A DNA stretch of 64,000 nt from Lysinibacillus sphaericus. GTDB taxonomy: Bacteria; Bacillota; Bacilli; Bacillales_A; Planococcaceae. Positions 8,934 through 17,631 of the stretch are shown in pieces. The stretch spans positions 1 through 64,000 of the forward strand of contig NZ_SADV01000007.1 of assembly GCF_006864135.1 (NCBI RefSeq), in the 5' to 3' direction. The stretch's first letter is position 1. Every line of letters begins with the position of its first letter. Position numbers and translations under genes: made by a program. The notes beneath the pieces were generated by a model, which was not told where the DNA came from, searched no databases, and saw only the letters and a list, made by a program, of their open reading frames with translations.

Positions 8934-10109
8934 TTATTCCTGTTGCGGTTTAAGCTTGGATCTATAAAATATACAACTGCATAAAACTAGAACAGCAATG
9001 ACCGCAAACATTGCATTCATATAATGTGTTAACAGCCACCCACCAATAATTGGTCCAATAAATCCTCCTAAATTTTTAAATTGAGCTGCTCCTAAATAGG
9101 TTCCCTTTTGTGTATCAGGCGCAATTTCATCAATCATGACACTCATAGTTGGAAAGGCGAAAATTTCACCAATCGTGAATATAATCATAGCAATAATATA
9201 TAACGAATAGTTAGTTGAGAAGCCGAATAATAAAAGACCAAATGCCAAGAATAAAATCCCTACTAATAGAGTAGCTGTTGATGAAAAACGTTCCGAAAGT
9301 ATACTAATCGGTAATTGTAGTAATAACACAACTGCTGCATTTAGTGAGATTAGTAGAGAATAAAGCTTGGTTCCATCTTCAATTTTAAGTTCAATGATTT
9401 GTGGCAGTGTTGAATCAAATTGAGAGTAACCGATATTTATTAAAATTGCCCCGAAAATAAAGCTTAGTAATACACGATTCGTAAATAGAATCGTAAAGGT
9501 TTGCAGTATTTTAGTTGGATTTGAAGCTTTTGGTTGTTGCATTTCATAGCGATTTAACACGAAAAATAAAAATACGGCGTAAATAATATACATAGTCCCT
9601 GTCAGCATGAATGGAATACTTGGGCTGGACAATTGAGAAATATAAACACCAATAATAGGGCCGATTACAGCCGCTATGTTAATGGCTGTGTAACGAAACG
9701 AATATAATCTTTTTCGTTTATCTGCAGGAGTAAAATCAATCATTAATGCCTGTGTTGAGGGTTCAAAGAAGGAGCGACATAAGCCATTAAGGGCGTTCAA
9801 TGCTACAAAGAACCAAATCGTTTGTGCTGTTGCAAAGCCAAAGAACACAATACTCCAAACAATAATCGTAAGTAAAATGACGTTTTTTCTACCAAAGCGG
9901 TCTGTTAAATAACCACCGAAGAACCCTCCTACAGTGGAGATTAACGGTGCAATACCAACCGTCAAACCTATTTGTAAAGGGGATGCTTCTATCTCATTAT
10001 GTAGGTAAATTGCTAAAAAGGGCATTGCCATAAAACTTGCAATACGTGTGAAAATAGTTCCTCCTAAAATAATCCAAACTAGTGGATGAAACAGTTTGGG
10101 AAGTTTCAT
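8934..10109 (-). CDS. MFS transporter (multidrug-efflux type)
   Basis: 391 aa with about 12 transmembrane segments. The loop motif GGYLTDRFGRKNV between TM2 and TM3 is the major facilitator signature. It is likely a proton-driven exporter, but the substrate cannot be told. The start chosen is ATG 10109 (MKLPKLFHPLVW), because AGAGGAGG lies 6 bases upstream; an upstream in-frame ATG at 10163 would add 18 non-conserved residues. The gene is alone on its strand. Its stop codon abuts a MITE-like element. Confidence 0.85.
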   Translation of the reverse strand: MKLPKLFHPLVWIILGGTIFTRIASFMAMPFLAIYLHNEIEASPLQIGLTVGIAPLISTVGGFFGGYLTDRFGRKNVILLTIIVWSIVFFGFATAQTIWFFVALNALNGLCRSFFEPSTQALMIDFTPADKRKRLYSFRYTAINIAAVIGPIIGVYISQLSSPSIPFMLTGTMYIIYAVFLFFVLNRYEMQQPKASNPTKILQTFTILFTNRVLLSFIFGAILINIGYSQFDSTLPQIIELKIEDGTKLYSLLISLNAAVVLLLQLPISILSERFSSTATLLVGILFLAFGLLLFGFSTNYSLYIIAMIIFTIGEIFAFPTMSVMIDEIAPDTQKGTYLGAAQFKNLGGFIGPIIGGWLLTHYMNAMFAVIAVLVLCSCIFYRSKLKPQQE

Positions 10110-10387
10110 AGAATCCTCCTCTCGAAATGAAGAATGTTTCGATTTTAACGGATTGTTAAACAATTGTAAATAGTGGGAAAATATTCAGAGTTAACGATGA
10201 GGAAACAAATTTTATAAAAATACAGTAATCTTTTAGAGTGGTGGTTTGAACAGAAAACCTCTAATGTGCAGGAACATCTATAAAAATTATTAAATGCTGT
10301 GTTAATAATTTGCATGAAATTTCGGAATTTGTGAATATTTATTATCTAATTTTTAGAGGTATAGATGATAGGGTGAATAGTAGAAAA

Positions 10388-10425
10388 CAAAAAAAGAATG
10401 ACCACGACGAAAGGTCATTCTTTTT
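10388..10425 (-). terminator. bidirectional terminator downstream of ytzE
   Basis: AAAGAATGACC (10393-10403) pairs perfectly with GGTCATTCTTT (10413-10423), with A and T runs on either side. Apart from this, the 350-bp gap 10110-10459 shows nothing recognisable. Confidence 0.8.
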
Positions 10426-10459
10426 CCATACAAGATGCTTTACGTGTTACACGTAAAAA

Positions 10460-10681
10460 CTAAGACGTCATTTTTACTTTTTTCTTCGTCGTTGTCCATT
10501 TGCCTCGACTTGGACTCATCACCAAATCGTTAAAGGCTAACACGTTCAAATCTCTTTGAACGGTGCGAGGAGTGATACTAAACTCTTCGACTAAATCCTG
10601 TGTAGACACGGTTCCTTTGTCTAAAATAAACATGTACACATCTTTAATACGATTAAGCATTCGATCAGTAGTTGGTTTCAT
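10460..10681 (-). CDS. ytzE: small DeoR-type helix-turn-helix protein
   Basis: 73 aa consisting of little more than a DeoR-family winged helix-turn-helix (VSTQDLVEEFSITPRTVQRD, about residues 25-44) with a basic tail (KWTTTKKKVKM). It lacks the sugar-phosphate sensing domain of full DeoR repressors. B. subtilis has the same stand-alone protein, YtzE. Its target is unknown. An inverted repeat at 10800-10817, close to a -10 candidate on this strand, could be its own operator. Confidence 0.8.
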   Translation of the reverse strand: MKPTTDRMLNRIKDVYMFILDKGTVSTQDLVEEFSITPRTVQRDLNVLAFNDLVMSPSRGKWTTTKKKVKMTS

Positions 10682-10799
10682 AAATGAACCACTCCTTCAT
10701 CTTAATTCTCTTGGCAAAGACTAGCGGACGACAATATGTGCGGAGTGCACTTAGGCTAATAAGTAGCTGCCTTAGACATCCCCTTTTCTAATTTTATAT

Positions 10800-10853
10800 T
10801 CAGAAAAATTGTTCTGATAAGTTCATTATATAGAAAAACAAGTCAGTTTTCTA
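10800..10853 (-). promoter_or_regulatory. candidate ytzE promoter and operator
   Basis: On the minus strand, TATAAT (complement of 10825-10830) has a weak TAGAAA 17 bp further upstream. The inverted repeat TCAGAA-6-TTCTGA (10800-10817) falls at the expected transcription start. Confidence 0.35.
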
Positions 10854-10963
10854 GTGAATGCAAGAGGAATTTACAATTAAGACATAAAATTTTCACAGTA
10901 TTTTGTGGGAATAAGTGAAGAACGTGCTATATGTGGTAGTGTTCGAAGTAAGATTTTGAAAAG

Positions 10964-10992
10964 TTGTCAGAAAGATGATTGTAATTTATGTT
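10964..10992 (+). promoter_or_regulatory. candidate pepV promoter
   Basis: TTGTCA (10964-10969) and TATGTT (10987-10992) are 17 bp apart, 45 bp before the pepV start. Nothing else is visible in the 10682-11036 gap besides the ytzE region. Confidence 0.4.
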
Positions 10993-11036
10993 GTAAAGAG
11001 TAGAATAATGTTATTACTTTAGAGGAGGTACATCAT

Positions 11037-12443
11037 ATGGATTGGTTACAAGCTGCAAAGGAAAGACAAGATGAATTGATACAAGATTTACAGGAGCTTG
11101 TGCAAATTAATAGTGTTCTCGATGAGAAGACGATCACTACTGAAGTACCTTTTGGTGATGGTCCATTAAAGGCTCTTGAATGGTTATTAGCAAAGGGCCA
11201 AGCTGAAGGTTTGCAAACTAAAAATATTGATAATTATGCAGGTCACATAGAGATGGGTGAGGGTGACGATTTATTAGGTATTTTATGTCATGTTGACGTG
11301 GTACCCGCTGGTGATGAAACAAATTGGACATACCCACCCTTTAGTGGCACTGTAGCTGATGGTAAGCTATTTGCTCGTGGTGCAATAGATGATAAAGGCC
11401 CAACAATTGCAGCATGGATGGCCATGAAACTTGTCAAAGATGCAGGCATTGAACTTAATAAAAGAATCCGTATGATAATCGGTACGGATGAAGAAACTGG
11501 CTTCCGCTGTGTCGACCACTATTTTAAACATGAGGAAATGCCGGCGATTGGATTTGCACCAGATGCGGATTTCCCGCTCATCAATGCTGAAAAAGGCATT
11601 GCAGAGCTAGTGTTCTCTCAAAATAAAACAGGCGATGCTTCGAAAGAACAGCTATTACTATTTAATGCTGGAAAGCGACCAAATATGGTACCGGATTTTG
11701 CAAAAGCAACGGTGCAGTTCGTTTCCCCACAATTCGAACAGAATTTTCACACATTTTTAAGCAAAAATCAGCTAGAAGGCTCTTTATTAATCGAGGGTTC
11801 TCGCTATATAATAACTATCAAAGGTAAAGCAGCCCATGCAATGGAGCCGGAAAAAGGTGTCAATGCAGCTGTTTATCTTACAGCATTTTTACAACAAGAG
11901 TTGACGACAGAGGCAAGTAAACAATTTGTCGACTTTACCGCAGATGTTTTTTATCAAGACCATTATGGCAACAAGCTTAATTTACAATTTGAGGACGAAA
12001 TGTCTGGTAAAACTACATTGAATCCAGGTATTATAACTTTTGATGTGACTAAAGGTGGTAGCATGGTCATTAGCATGCGCTATTCTGTCACATATCCATT
12101 TGATGAAAAAATCACGGAAGCACAACGCTTAGCTGTGGCGAAAGGATTTTCATTGGATATTCAGGATGACTCAAAGCCTCATTATGTAAGCGAGGACGAT
12201 GCATTTATCCAGACTCTAGCAGATATTTATAGACGTCAAACAGGAGATTATGAAACGCCTTTACTTTCTACAGGTGGTGGTACGTACGCACGTGTCATGA
12301 AAAAGGGTGTAGCATTTGGCATGCTGTTCCCAGGTGAACCTGATGTAGCGCATCGTGCGGATGAGTTTGTCGTCGTTGAAAATCTCATTAAAGCAACAGC
12401 AATTTATGCTGAAGCGATTGTTGAACTTGCAGGAAACAAATAA
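11037..12443 (+). CDS. pepV: dipeptidase PepV (M20 metallopeptidase)
   Basis: 468 aa, the usual PepV length. Hydrolyses dipeptides and related aminoacyl compounds in the cytosol with two zinc ions. Visible family motifs are the metal ligands in CHVDVVPAG (about residues 84-92), GAIDDKGP, the catalytic/metal DEETGFR motif, and a C-terminal GGGTYAR and H-R-A-D segment. The ribosome binding site AGAGGAGG precedes ATG 11037. It is followed after 29 bp by dat, probably in one transcript ending at the terminator at 13339. Confidence 0.93.
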   Translation: MDWLQAAKERQDELIQDLQELVQINSVLDEKTITTEVPFGDGPLKALEWLLAKGQAEGLQTKNIDNYAGHIEMGEGDDLLGILCHVDVVPAGDETNWTYPPFSGTVADGKLFARGAIDDKGPTIAAWMAMKLVKDAGIELNKRIRMIIGTDEETGFRCVDHYFKHEEMPAIGFAPDADFPLINAEKGIAELVFSQNKTGDASKEQLLLFNAGKRPNMVPDFAKATVQFVSPQFEQNFHTFLSKNQLEGSLLIEGSRYIITIKGKAAHAMEPEKGVNAAVYLTAFLQQELTTEASKQFVDFTADVFYQDHYGNKLNLQFEDEMSGKTTLNPGIITFDVTKGGSMVISMRYSVTYPFDEKITEAQRLAVAKGFSLDIQDDSKPHYVSEDDAFIQTLADIYRRQTGDYETPLLSTGGGTYARVMKKGVAFGMLFPGEPDVAHRADEFVVVENLIKATAIYAEAIVELAGNK

Positions 12444-12472
12444 ATTAAAGATGAAAAGGATGAACATAACAA

Positions 12473-13327
12473 ATGGCATATTCATTATGGAATGATCAAA
12501 TCGTTGAAGAAGGATCAATTACAGTATCTCCAGAAGACAGAGGTTACCAATTTGGTGACGGCATTTATGAAGTAATTAAAGTTTATAACGGAAATATGTT
12601 CACAGCACAAGAACACATTGATCGTTTCTATGCGAGTGCCGAAAAAATTCGTCTTGTCATTCCTTATACTAAAGACGTATTACACAAATTATTACATGAA
12701 CTTATCGAAAAAAATAATTTGGAAACAGGTCATGTTTACTTCCAAATTACACGTGGTACAACTTCTCGTAATCATATTTTCCCAGATGCAAGTGTTCCAG
12801 CTGTATTAACAGGGAATGTTAAAACTGGTGAGCGTTCATATGAAAACTTTGAAAAAGGTGTTAAGGCTACCTTAGTAGAGGATATTCGCTGGTTACGTTG
12901 TGATATTAAATCTTTAAACTTATTAGGTGCTGTATTGGCAAAACAAGAAGCATCTGAAAAAGGTTGCTATGAAGCTATTTTACATCGTGGGGACATCGTA
13001 ACAGAATGTTCATCAGCAAATGTTTACGGCATTAAAGATGGTAAGCTTTATACACACCCTGCAAATAACTTTATTTTAAACGGTATTACACGCCAAGTTA
13101 TTTTAAAATGTGCTGAGGAAATTAATTTACCTGTTATTGAAGAACCAATGACAAAGGCTGATTTATTATCAATGAGTGAGATCATTGTGTCATCTGTATC
13201 TTCTGAAGTAACACCTGTAATCGATGTGGATGGTAACAAAATTGGTGCTGGAGTTCCTGGTGAATGGACTCGTAAATTACAACAAGCGTTCGAGGCGAAA
13301 TTACCGCTTTCTATTGATGCGAAATAA
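12473..13327 (+). CDS. dat: D-amino-acid aminotransferase
   Basis: 284 aa PLP enzyme of fold type IV. It interconverts D-alanine and 2-oxoglutarate with D-glutamate and pyruvate, and can act on D-aspartate. The start MAYSLWNDQIVEEG and the catalytic Lys146 (in DIKSLNLLG; Lys145 without the initiator Met) match the enzyme characterised from 'Bacillus sphaericus'. It supplies D-Glu for the peptidoglycan stem and possibly D-Asp for the cross-bridge made by the ATP-grasp ligase at 17.6 kb. The ribosome binding site AAAGGATG is modest. The gene lies downstream of pepV. Confidence 0.95.
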   Translation: MAYSLWNDQIVEEGSITVSPEDRGYQFGDGIYEVIKVYNGNMFTAQEHIDRFYASAEKIRLVIPYTKDVLHKLLHELIEKNNLETGHVYFQITRGTTSRNHIFPDASVPAVLTGNVKTGERSYENFEKGVKATLVEDIRWLRCDIKSLNLLGAVLAKQEASEKGCYEAILHRGDIVTECSSANVYGIKDGKLYTHPANNFILNGITRQVILKCAEEINLPVIEEPMTKADLLSMSEIIVSSVSSEVTPVIDVDGNKIGAGVPGEWTRKLQQAFEAKLPLSIDAK

Positions 13328-13338
13328 TGATTCTTATC

Positions 13339-13375
13339 AGAGGGCTACCCTATACTTTGGGTAGCTCTCTTTTTC
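13339..13375 (+). terminator. pepV-dat terminator
   Basis: AGAGGGCTACCC and GGGTAGCTCTCT form the stem, followed by TTTTT. The rest of the gap to 13657 holds only a 16-bp palindrome (TGTAGCG-AC-CGCTACA, 13533-13548) resembling pieces of the repeat families. Confidence 0.85.
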
Positions 13376-13657
13376 TATAGAACAAATTATGGATGTTTTA
13401 TCCTGAAACGTCATGTAAAATAAAAAGGATGAATACAGTTGTTGAATGATTGCTATCGGAATTTAAGGTTAAAGAGCAAATGTCGATGTAATGAATGCAA
13501 ATGTCTATTTCACTTTATTTAGTAATTTTTTATGTAGCGACCGCTACAACTACATTATGCCAAGGAAAAAAATGATACTTCGATTTGCCTTCCAAGCAGT
13601 AGTAGGGAAATTAGCAAATTAGATATAGGGCGAGTAAGATTGGAGTGACCAAAACAC

Positions 13658-14662
13658 ATGGCACAATTGGTGAAAATACAAGATTATATTTCACGCTATC
13701 AAATTGATTTAGCAAGATATCCAACTCAATTTGTACGCTTAAAGAAAAGTCAATGGGAGCGTGTTAAGCGACAGTGGGAATTAGGAGAAGAAATTAGTGA
13801 GTGGCAACATACCGACGACGACTCAGAAAATGATTCTTTCACAGAAAAAGAGAAATTCTCTTTATTCAAAAAGATATTTGCAGGTCGTCAGAAGGAAGAA
13901 AATGTGGACGTTGAACAGATAGAAATATCGAATGAACTAATAAGTGATGAAGATATCATACCTGAAGAAGAAACGACTTTAACATTTGAACCGAAAATTG
14001 TCTACGCACCACAATCAATTCATGAATTAAAACGAATGTTTATCGATCAATTTTTCCATTTTCAAATGAAATGGGCAAGTTCAACATTACGTGAAAAGTC
14101 GTATGTAGATCCTCGTTTTATGCGTGATCCATTATTACGAAATTTATTGCAAAAATTACCAGACAATTATTTACTTTTTTATTATCCTATTTTACAAATT
14201 AGAAAAGCACCCATAGAGCTTGATGTCGTACTAATGTCACCGACAGAATGTATTTGTATAACAGTGCTGGAAGCAGAAAATCAAGCAGTTTATGTGGGAG
14301 GCAGTGAGCGATTCTGGATAAAAAAAGTAGGAACGAAGGATTCGAAAGTCCTTAATCCAATGATAAGTTTAAATCGTATGGAGTCTGTATTAACGCAATT
14401 ATTTACGCAGGACGATATAAATATGCCAATTCGTAAGGTCATATTAACACAAAATGGCTATTTCGATTATCCAGGATCACCTTACGGAATTCAATTTGTA
14501 GATCGTCGAAATTATGGAGAGTGGATGGAGCATTTAAAGAAAGTATCCTCTCCTATGAAACATATGCAAATTCGTGCTTCTCAAACGATTTTAAACAACG
14601 TACAAACAACATCTTTTAATCGAGATATTTGGAAGCAATCTTCTCAACCAGCCGGGGATTAG
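13658..14662 (+). CDS. NERD-like (nuclease-related domain) protein
   Basis: 334 aa, not membrane-bound. An N-terminal basic helix is followed by an acidic linker (about residues 50-120). The C-terminal half (about 150-310) resembles the NERD domain: IELDVVLMSP, a strand VYVGGSERFWIKK, then LNPMISLNRMESVL. In active restriction-endonuclease-like folds the second strand would read E-x-K; here it reads VLEAENQ, so the catalytic lysine appears to be missing. It is followed after 3 bp by the lipid kinase gene, suggesting translational coupling. Family assignment is by eye and moderate; role unknown. Confidence 0.6.
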   Translation: MAQLVKIQDYISRYQIDLARYPTQFVRLKKSQWERVKRQWELGEEISEWQHTDDDSENDSFTEKEKFSLFKKIFAGRQKEENVDVEQIEISNELISDEDIIPEEETTLTFEPKIVYAPQSIHELKRMFIDQFFHFQMKWASSTLREKSYVDPRFMRDPLLRNLLQKLPDNYLLFYYPILQIRKAPIELDVVLMSPTECICITVLEAENQAVYVGGSERFWIKKVGTKDSKVLNPMISLNRMESVLTQLFTQDDINMPIRKVILTQNGYFDYPGSPYGIQFVDRRNYGEWMEHLKKVSSPMKHMQIRASQTILNNVQTTSFNRDIWKQSSQPAGD

Positions 14663-14665
14663 TGA

Positions 14666-15601
14666 ATGCGAGTATTATTTATTGTGAATGAAGCAGCAGG
14701 GCACGGCAAAGGTAAGAAAGTTTGGCATCACCTTCAACAACAATTATCAATGAATTATGAAGTTGCTTTTACAGAATATGAGGGGCATGGAAAGGAACTT
14801 GCAAAAAATTGGGCGCAAGATGCTCAAACCAAACAATTAATTGTTATTGTTGGCGGTGACGGCACAATACATGAGATTGTTAGTGGCGTTGTACATAATA
14901 AATTTATCGTAATTGGTGTAGTCCGTGCTGGTTCCGGAAATGATTTCGCACGATACTTTACTACATTTCAAAATGCTTTTCAAATTGAAAGCTATATACA
15001 AAATAATGAAATGGCTAATCTCCCAATGGATGTTGGTGTCGTTCAATTTGGAGATCAACAGCAGGAAATATTCGTCAATAATGCTGGTGTGGGCTTCGAT
15101 GCATTTGTCACAAAACGTATTAATAAATCCCGTTTGAAGCTTTATCTCAATAAAATCGGGCTCGGCAAGCTATCCTATGCTGCGGCTGTTGTAAGAGGGC
15201 TATTTAGCTTTAAATCCTTTGATGTAACTATTCGGACAAACGATCAAGAATGGCAATTTAAGCAGGCGTGGTTTGTAGCGACGAGCAATCAACCTTATTT
15301 TGGAGGGGGGATGAGAATTTCCCCATCTTCTAAACCTAATGATGGACTAATCGAACTAACAATCGTTCACGGTATTTCGCGACTTAAATTGCTACTAGTA
15401 TTTGTTACTGTGTTTTTTGAAAAGCATACAAAATTTAAAGAGATTACTTTTTTGCAAGGCAATCAATTTAACATTTTCGTGCAAGCAAATAACGTTGATT
15501 GTCATACGGATGGTAACTATATTGGAGAAATTAGAGAGGGAACGAATATTCCTTGTACAGTGCAACGTAATGCTTGGCAGGTTATAGCAAAGAAACATTG
15601 A
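14666..15601 (+). CDS. ytlR: diacylglycerol/lipid kinase family protein
   Basis: 311 aa of the DAGK/YegS/BmrU lipid kinase family. The nucleotide-binding motif GGDGT is at 63-67, with the later motifs GSGNDFARYF and NNAGVGFDAF. It probably phosphorylates a lipid at the membrane surface; the substrate is not predictable. It lies 3 bp after the NERD-like gene and about 110 bp before trmB. Symbol taken from the B. subtilis homologue at a comparable place. Confidence 0.8.
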   Translation: MRVLFIVNEAAGHGKGKKVWHHLQQQLSMNYEVAFTEYEGHGKELAKNWAQDAQTKQLIVIVGGDGTIHEIVSGVVHNKFIVIGVVRAGSGNDFARYFTTFQNAFQIESYIQNNEMANLPMDVGVVQFGDQQQEIFVNNAGVGFDAFVTKRINKSRLKLYLNKIGLGKLSYAAAVVRGLFSFKSFDVTIRTNDQEWQFKQAWFVATSNQPYFGGGMRISPSSKPNDGLIELTIVHGISRLKLLLVFVTVFFEKHTKFKEITFLQGNQFNIFVQANNVDCHTDGNYIGEIREGTNIPCTVQRNAWQVIAKKH

Positions 15602-15713
15602 AAAATGGTCCATCACTAAAATATCATTTCGCAATAATTTCATGCGAATTTTATGGTTATACGTTATACTATAAAAAATCAATAATTTCATGAGAAAGAA
15701 ATGAGGAAAAAAA

Positions 15714-16361
15714 TTGAGATTAAGAAATAAGCCTTGGGCGGAGGAAATGATTACGGGTCATCCAGAGGTGATTGTTCCAAATCCTGAAGACTTTAAAGGG
15801 AATTGGCAGGCTGTTTTCGGAAATGACAACCCACTACATATTGAAGTAGGTACTGGGAAAGGACAATTTGTCATAGGTATGGCCTTACAAAATCCAGATA
15901 TAAATTATATTGGCATTGAGCTTTATGACAGTGTCATTGTTTGTGCATTGGAAAAAATTATAGAGGCTAAATCTCCAGCGAATTTACGACTATTAAAAGT
16001 AAATGGCGCAGATTTAAATAAATTTTTTGCAAAAAATGATGTAGACCGTGTGTATCTGAATTTCTCAGATCCCTGGCCAAAAACGCGCCATGCTAAGCGA
16101 CGTTTAACGCACGGGGATTTTTTGAAATTATATGAGTCGATTTTAGTGGATGAGGGGGAAATCCATTTTAAAACGGATAACCGTGGTTTGTTTGAGTATT
16201 CATTAATTAGTATGTCTGAATATGGTATGTTACTTAAGTATGTATCACTCGACCTACATGCGAATATGCCTGAGGATAACGTTATGACTGAATATGAGCA
16301 GAAATTTTCTGCTAAAGGACAGCCTATTTATCGTCTAGAATCGCAATTCTTTACTAAATAG
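15714..16361 (+). CDS. trmB: tRNA (guanine-46-N7)-methyltransferase
   Basis: 215 aa, SAM-dependent Rossmann methyltransferase that modifies G46 in tRNA variable loops. Motifs: EVGTGKGQF (SAM binding), IGIELYDSV, and the TrmB signature [15 protein letters not shown]. The start is TTG at 15714 with GAGG eight bases upstream. It is followed after 11 bp by ytnP, an order also seen in B. subtilis. Confidence 0.95.
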   Translation: MRLRNKPWAEEMITGHPEVIVPNPEDFKGNWQAVFGNDNPLHIEVGTGKGQFVIGMALQNPDINYIGIELYDSVIVCALEKIIEAKSPANLRLLKVNGADLNKFFAKNDVDRVYLNFSDPWPKTRHAKRRLTHGDFLKLYESILVDEGEIHFKTDNRGLFEYSLISMSEYGMLLKYVSLDLHANMPEDNVMTEYEQKFSAKGQPIYRLESQFFTK

Positions 16362-16372
16362 GGGGAGTATGG

Positions 16373-17236
16373 ATGGATCAGTTAACGTTTCACAGTATGT
16401 CATTATCATGGCTAAACGGGGGTGTCACTTGCCTTGATGGCGGTGCTATGTTTGGCGTTGTACCAAAACCACTTTGGTCACGCAAATATCCAGTCAACGA
16501 AAAAAATCAAATCGAGCTACCAACTGAGCCGATTTTAATTCAATATGATGGCAAAAACTATCTTGTTGATACTGGTGTTGGCTTTAACAAATTAAATGAA
16601 AAACAACTACGAAACTTTGGGGTAACTGAGGAATCAACATTAGCGGCTAGCTTACAGGAGCTAGGACTAACACCAGCTGATATTGATGCAGTATTAATGA
16701 CGCATCTACATTTTGACCACGCTGGGGGTTTAACGCAATGGGAAGATGATATCCTTGTACCAACATTCCCGAATGCCAAAATCTTCGTAACGAAAATCGA
16801 GTGGGACGAAATGCGTAAGCCAAATGTTCGCTCGAAAAATACGTATTGGAAAGAAAACTGGGAGCCAGTTCAGCACTTAATAGAAACGTATGAAGGTACG
16901 TTAGAAGTAGCTCCGGGTATTGAAATGATTCATACGGGTGGTCATAGTGATGGCCATGCCATTATAAAATTAACTCAAAATGGCGAGGTATTATTGCATA
17001 TGGCAGATATTATGCCAACACATGCACACCAAAATCCATTATGGGTTTTAGCGTATGACGATTATCCAATGACGAGTGTCTTTGCCAAGGAACGTATAAT
17101 GAAAGAAGCACTTGCAAATGCCTACGGCTTTATCTTCTACCATGATGCGTATTACCGCATGATTAAATGGGATGAAACAGGTAAAGAAATTGTAGATAAA
17201 TTAGAACGCAGCAGACAAGCTGTTATTACATTTTAA
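16373..17236 (+). CDS. ytnP: YtnP-type metallo-beta-lactamase fold lactonase
   Basis: 287 aa. The HxHxDH zinc motif is at 111-116 ([10 protein letters not shown]), with a later HTGGHSDGH and an aspartate in HMADIMP. B. subtilis YtnP is a quorum-quenching N-acyl-homoserine lactonase, so lactone hydrolysis is the inferred activity. No signal peptide. The ribosome binding site GGGGGAG overlaps the short gap after trmB, so the two are probably one operon ending at 17240-17278. Confidence 0.88.
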   Translation: MDQLTFHSMSLSWLNGGVTCLDGGAMFGVVPKPLWSRKYPVNEKNQIELPTEPILIQYDGKNYLVDTGVGFNKLNEKQLRNFGVTEESTLAASLQELGLTPADIDAVLMTHLHFDHAGGLTQWEDDILVPTFPNAKIFVTKIEWDEMRKPNVRSKNTYWKENWEPVQHLIETYEGTLEVAPGIEMIHTGGHSDGHAIIKLTQNGEVLLHMADIMPTHAHQNPLWVLAYDDYPMTSVFAKERIMKEALANAYGFIFYHDAYYRMIKWDETGKEIVDKLERSRQAVITF

Positions 17237-17238
17237 AT

Positions 17239-17278
17239 AAAAAACGTGTGAACCTTTTGTGTTCGCACGTTTTTTTAT
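17239..17278 (+). terminator. trmB-ytnP terminator
   Basis: AAAAAACGTG..GAAC pairs with GTTC..CACGTTTTTT. The remaining gap to 17631 holds a short repeat fragment (about 17282-17330) and a reduced family A element. Confidence 0.85.
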
Positions 17279-17440
17279 CTTTATTCAGCAAATGTTCTTT
17301 GAAACGAAAGTGCAACCGTGATTACAGAAGACTTTCACCTCTGAAATGGTACATTTAAAGGGAACTTCCTGTATTACGGGTGGGTATTTTTAGGTTTTAC
17401 AAAAATGGAGGTTTAATTTATTTTTAACGTATGCGATGTA

Positions 17441-17528
17441 TATAAGTTGATTGGAGTGGAGGCTGGACGCCACCAGGAAAGCGCGCCCGGACGGATCGGA
17501 AATCAACTTCACGTTATGGTGATGAGCC
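17441..17528. mobile_element. family A element, internally deleted minimal copy 3
   Basis: AAGTTGATT (17443) and AATCAACTT (17500) are perfect inverted repeats only about 60 bp apart. The right end continues through CACGTTATGG to the terminal repeat GGTGATGAGCC (17518-17528). The hairpin apex and any cargo are missing. Confidence 0.7.
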
Positions 17529-17631
17529 TAATTGTCTATACCCCATTTTTTTGACACTTTTTTCGTGAACATCTTGGAAAATATGATACACTAAAAGCTA
17601 TACTAAAACACAAAAGAGAGTTGAAATATAC

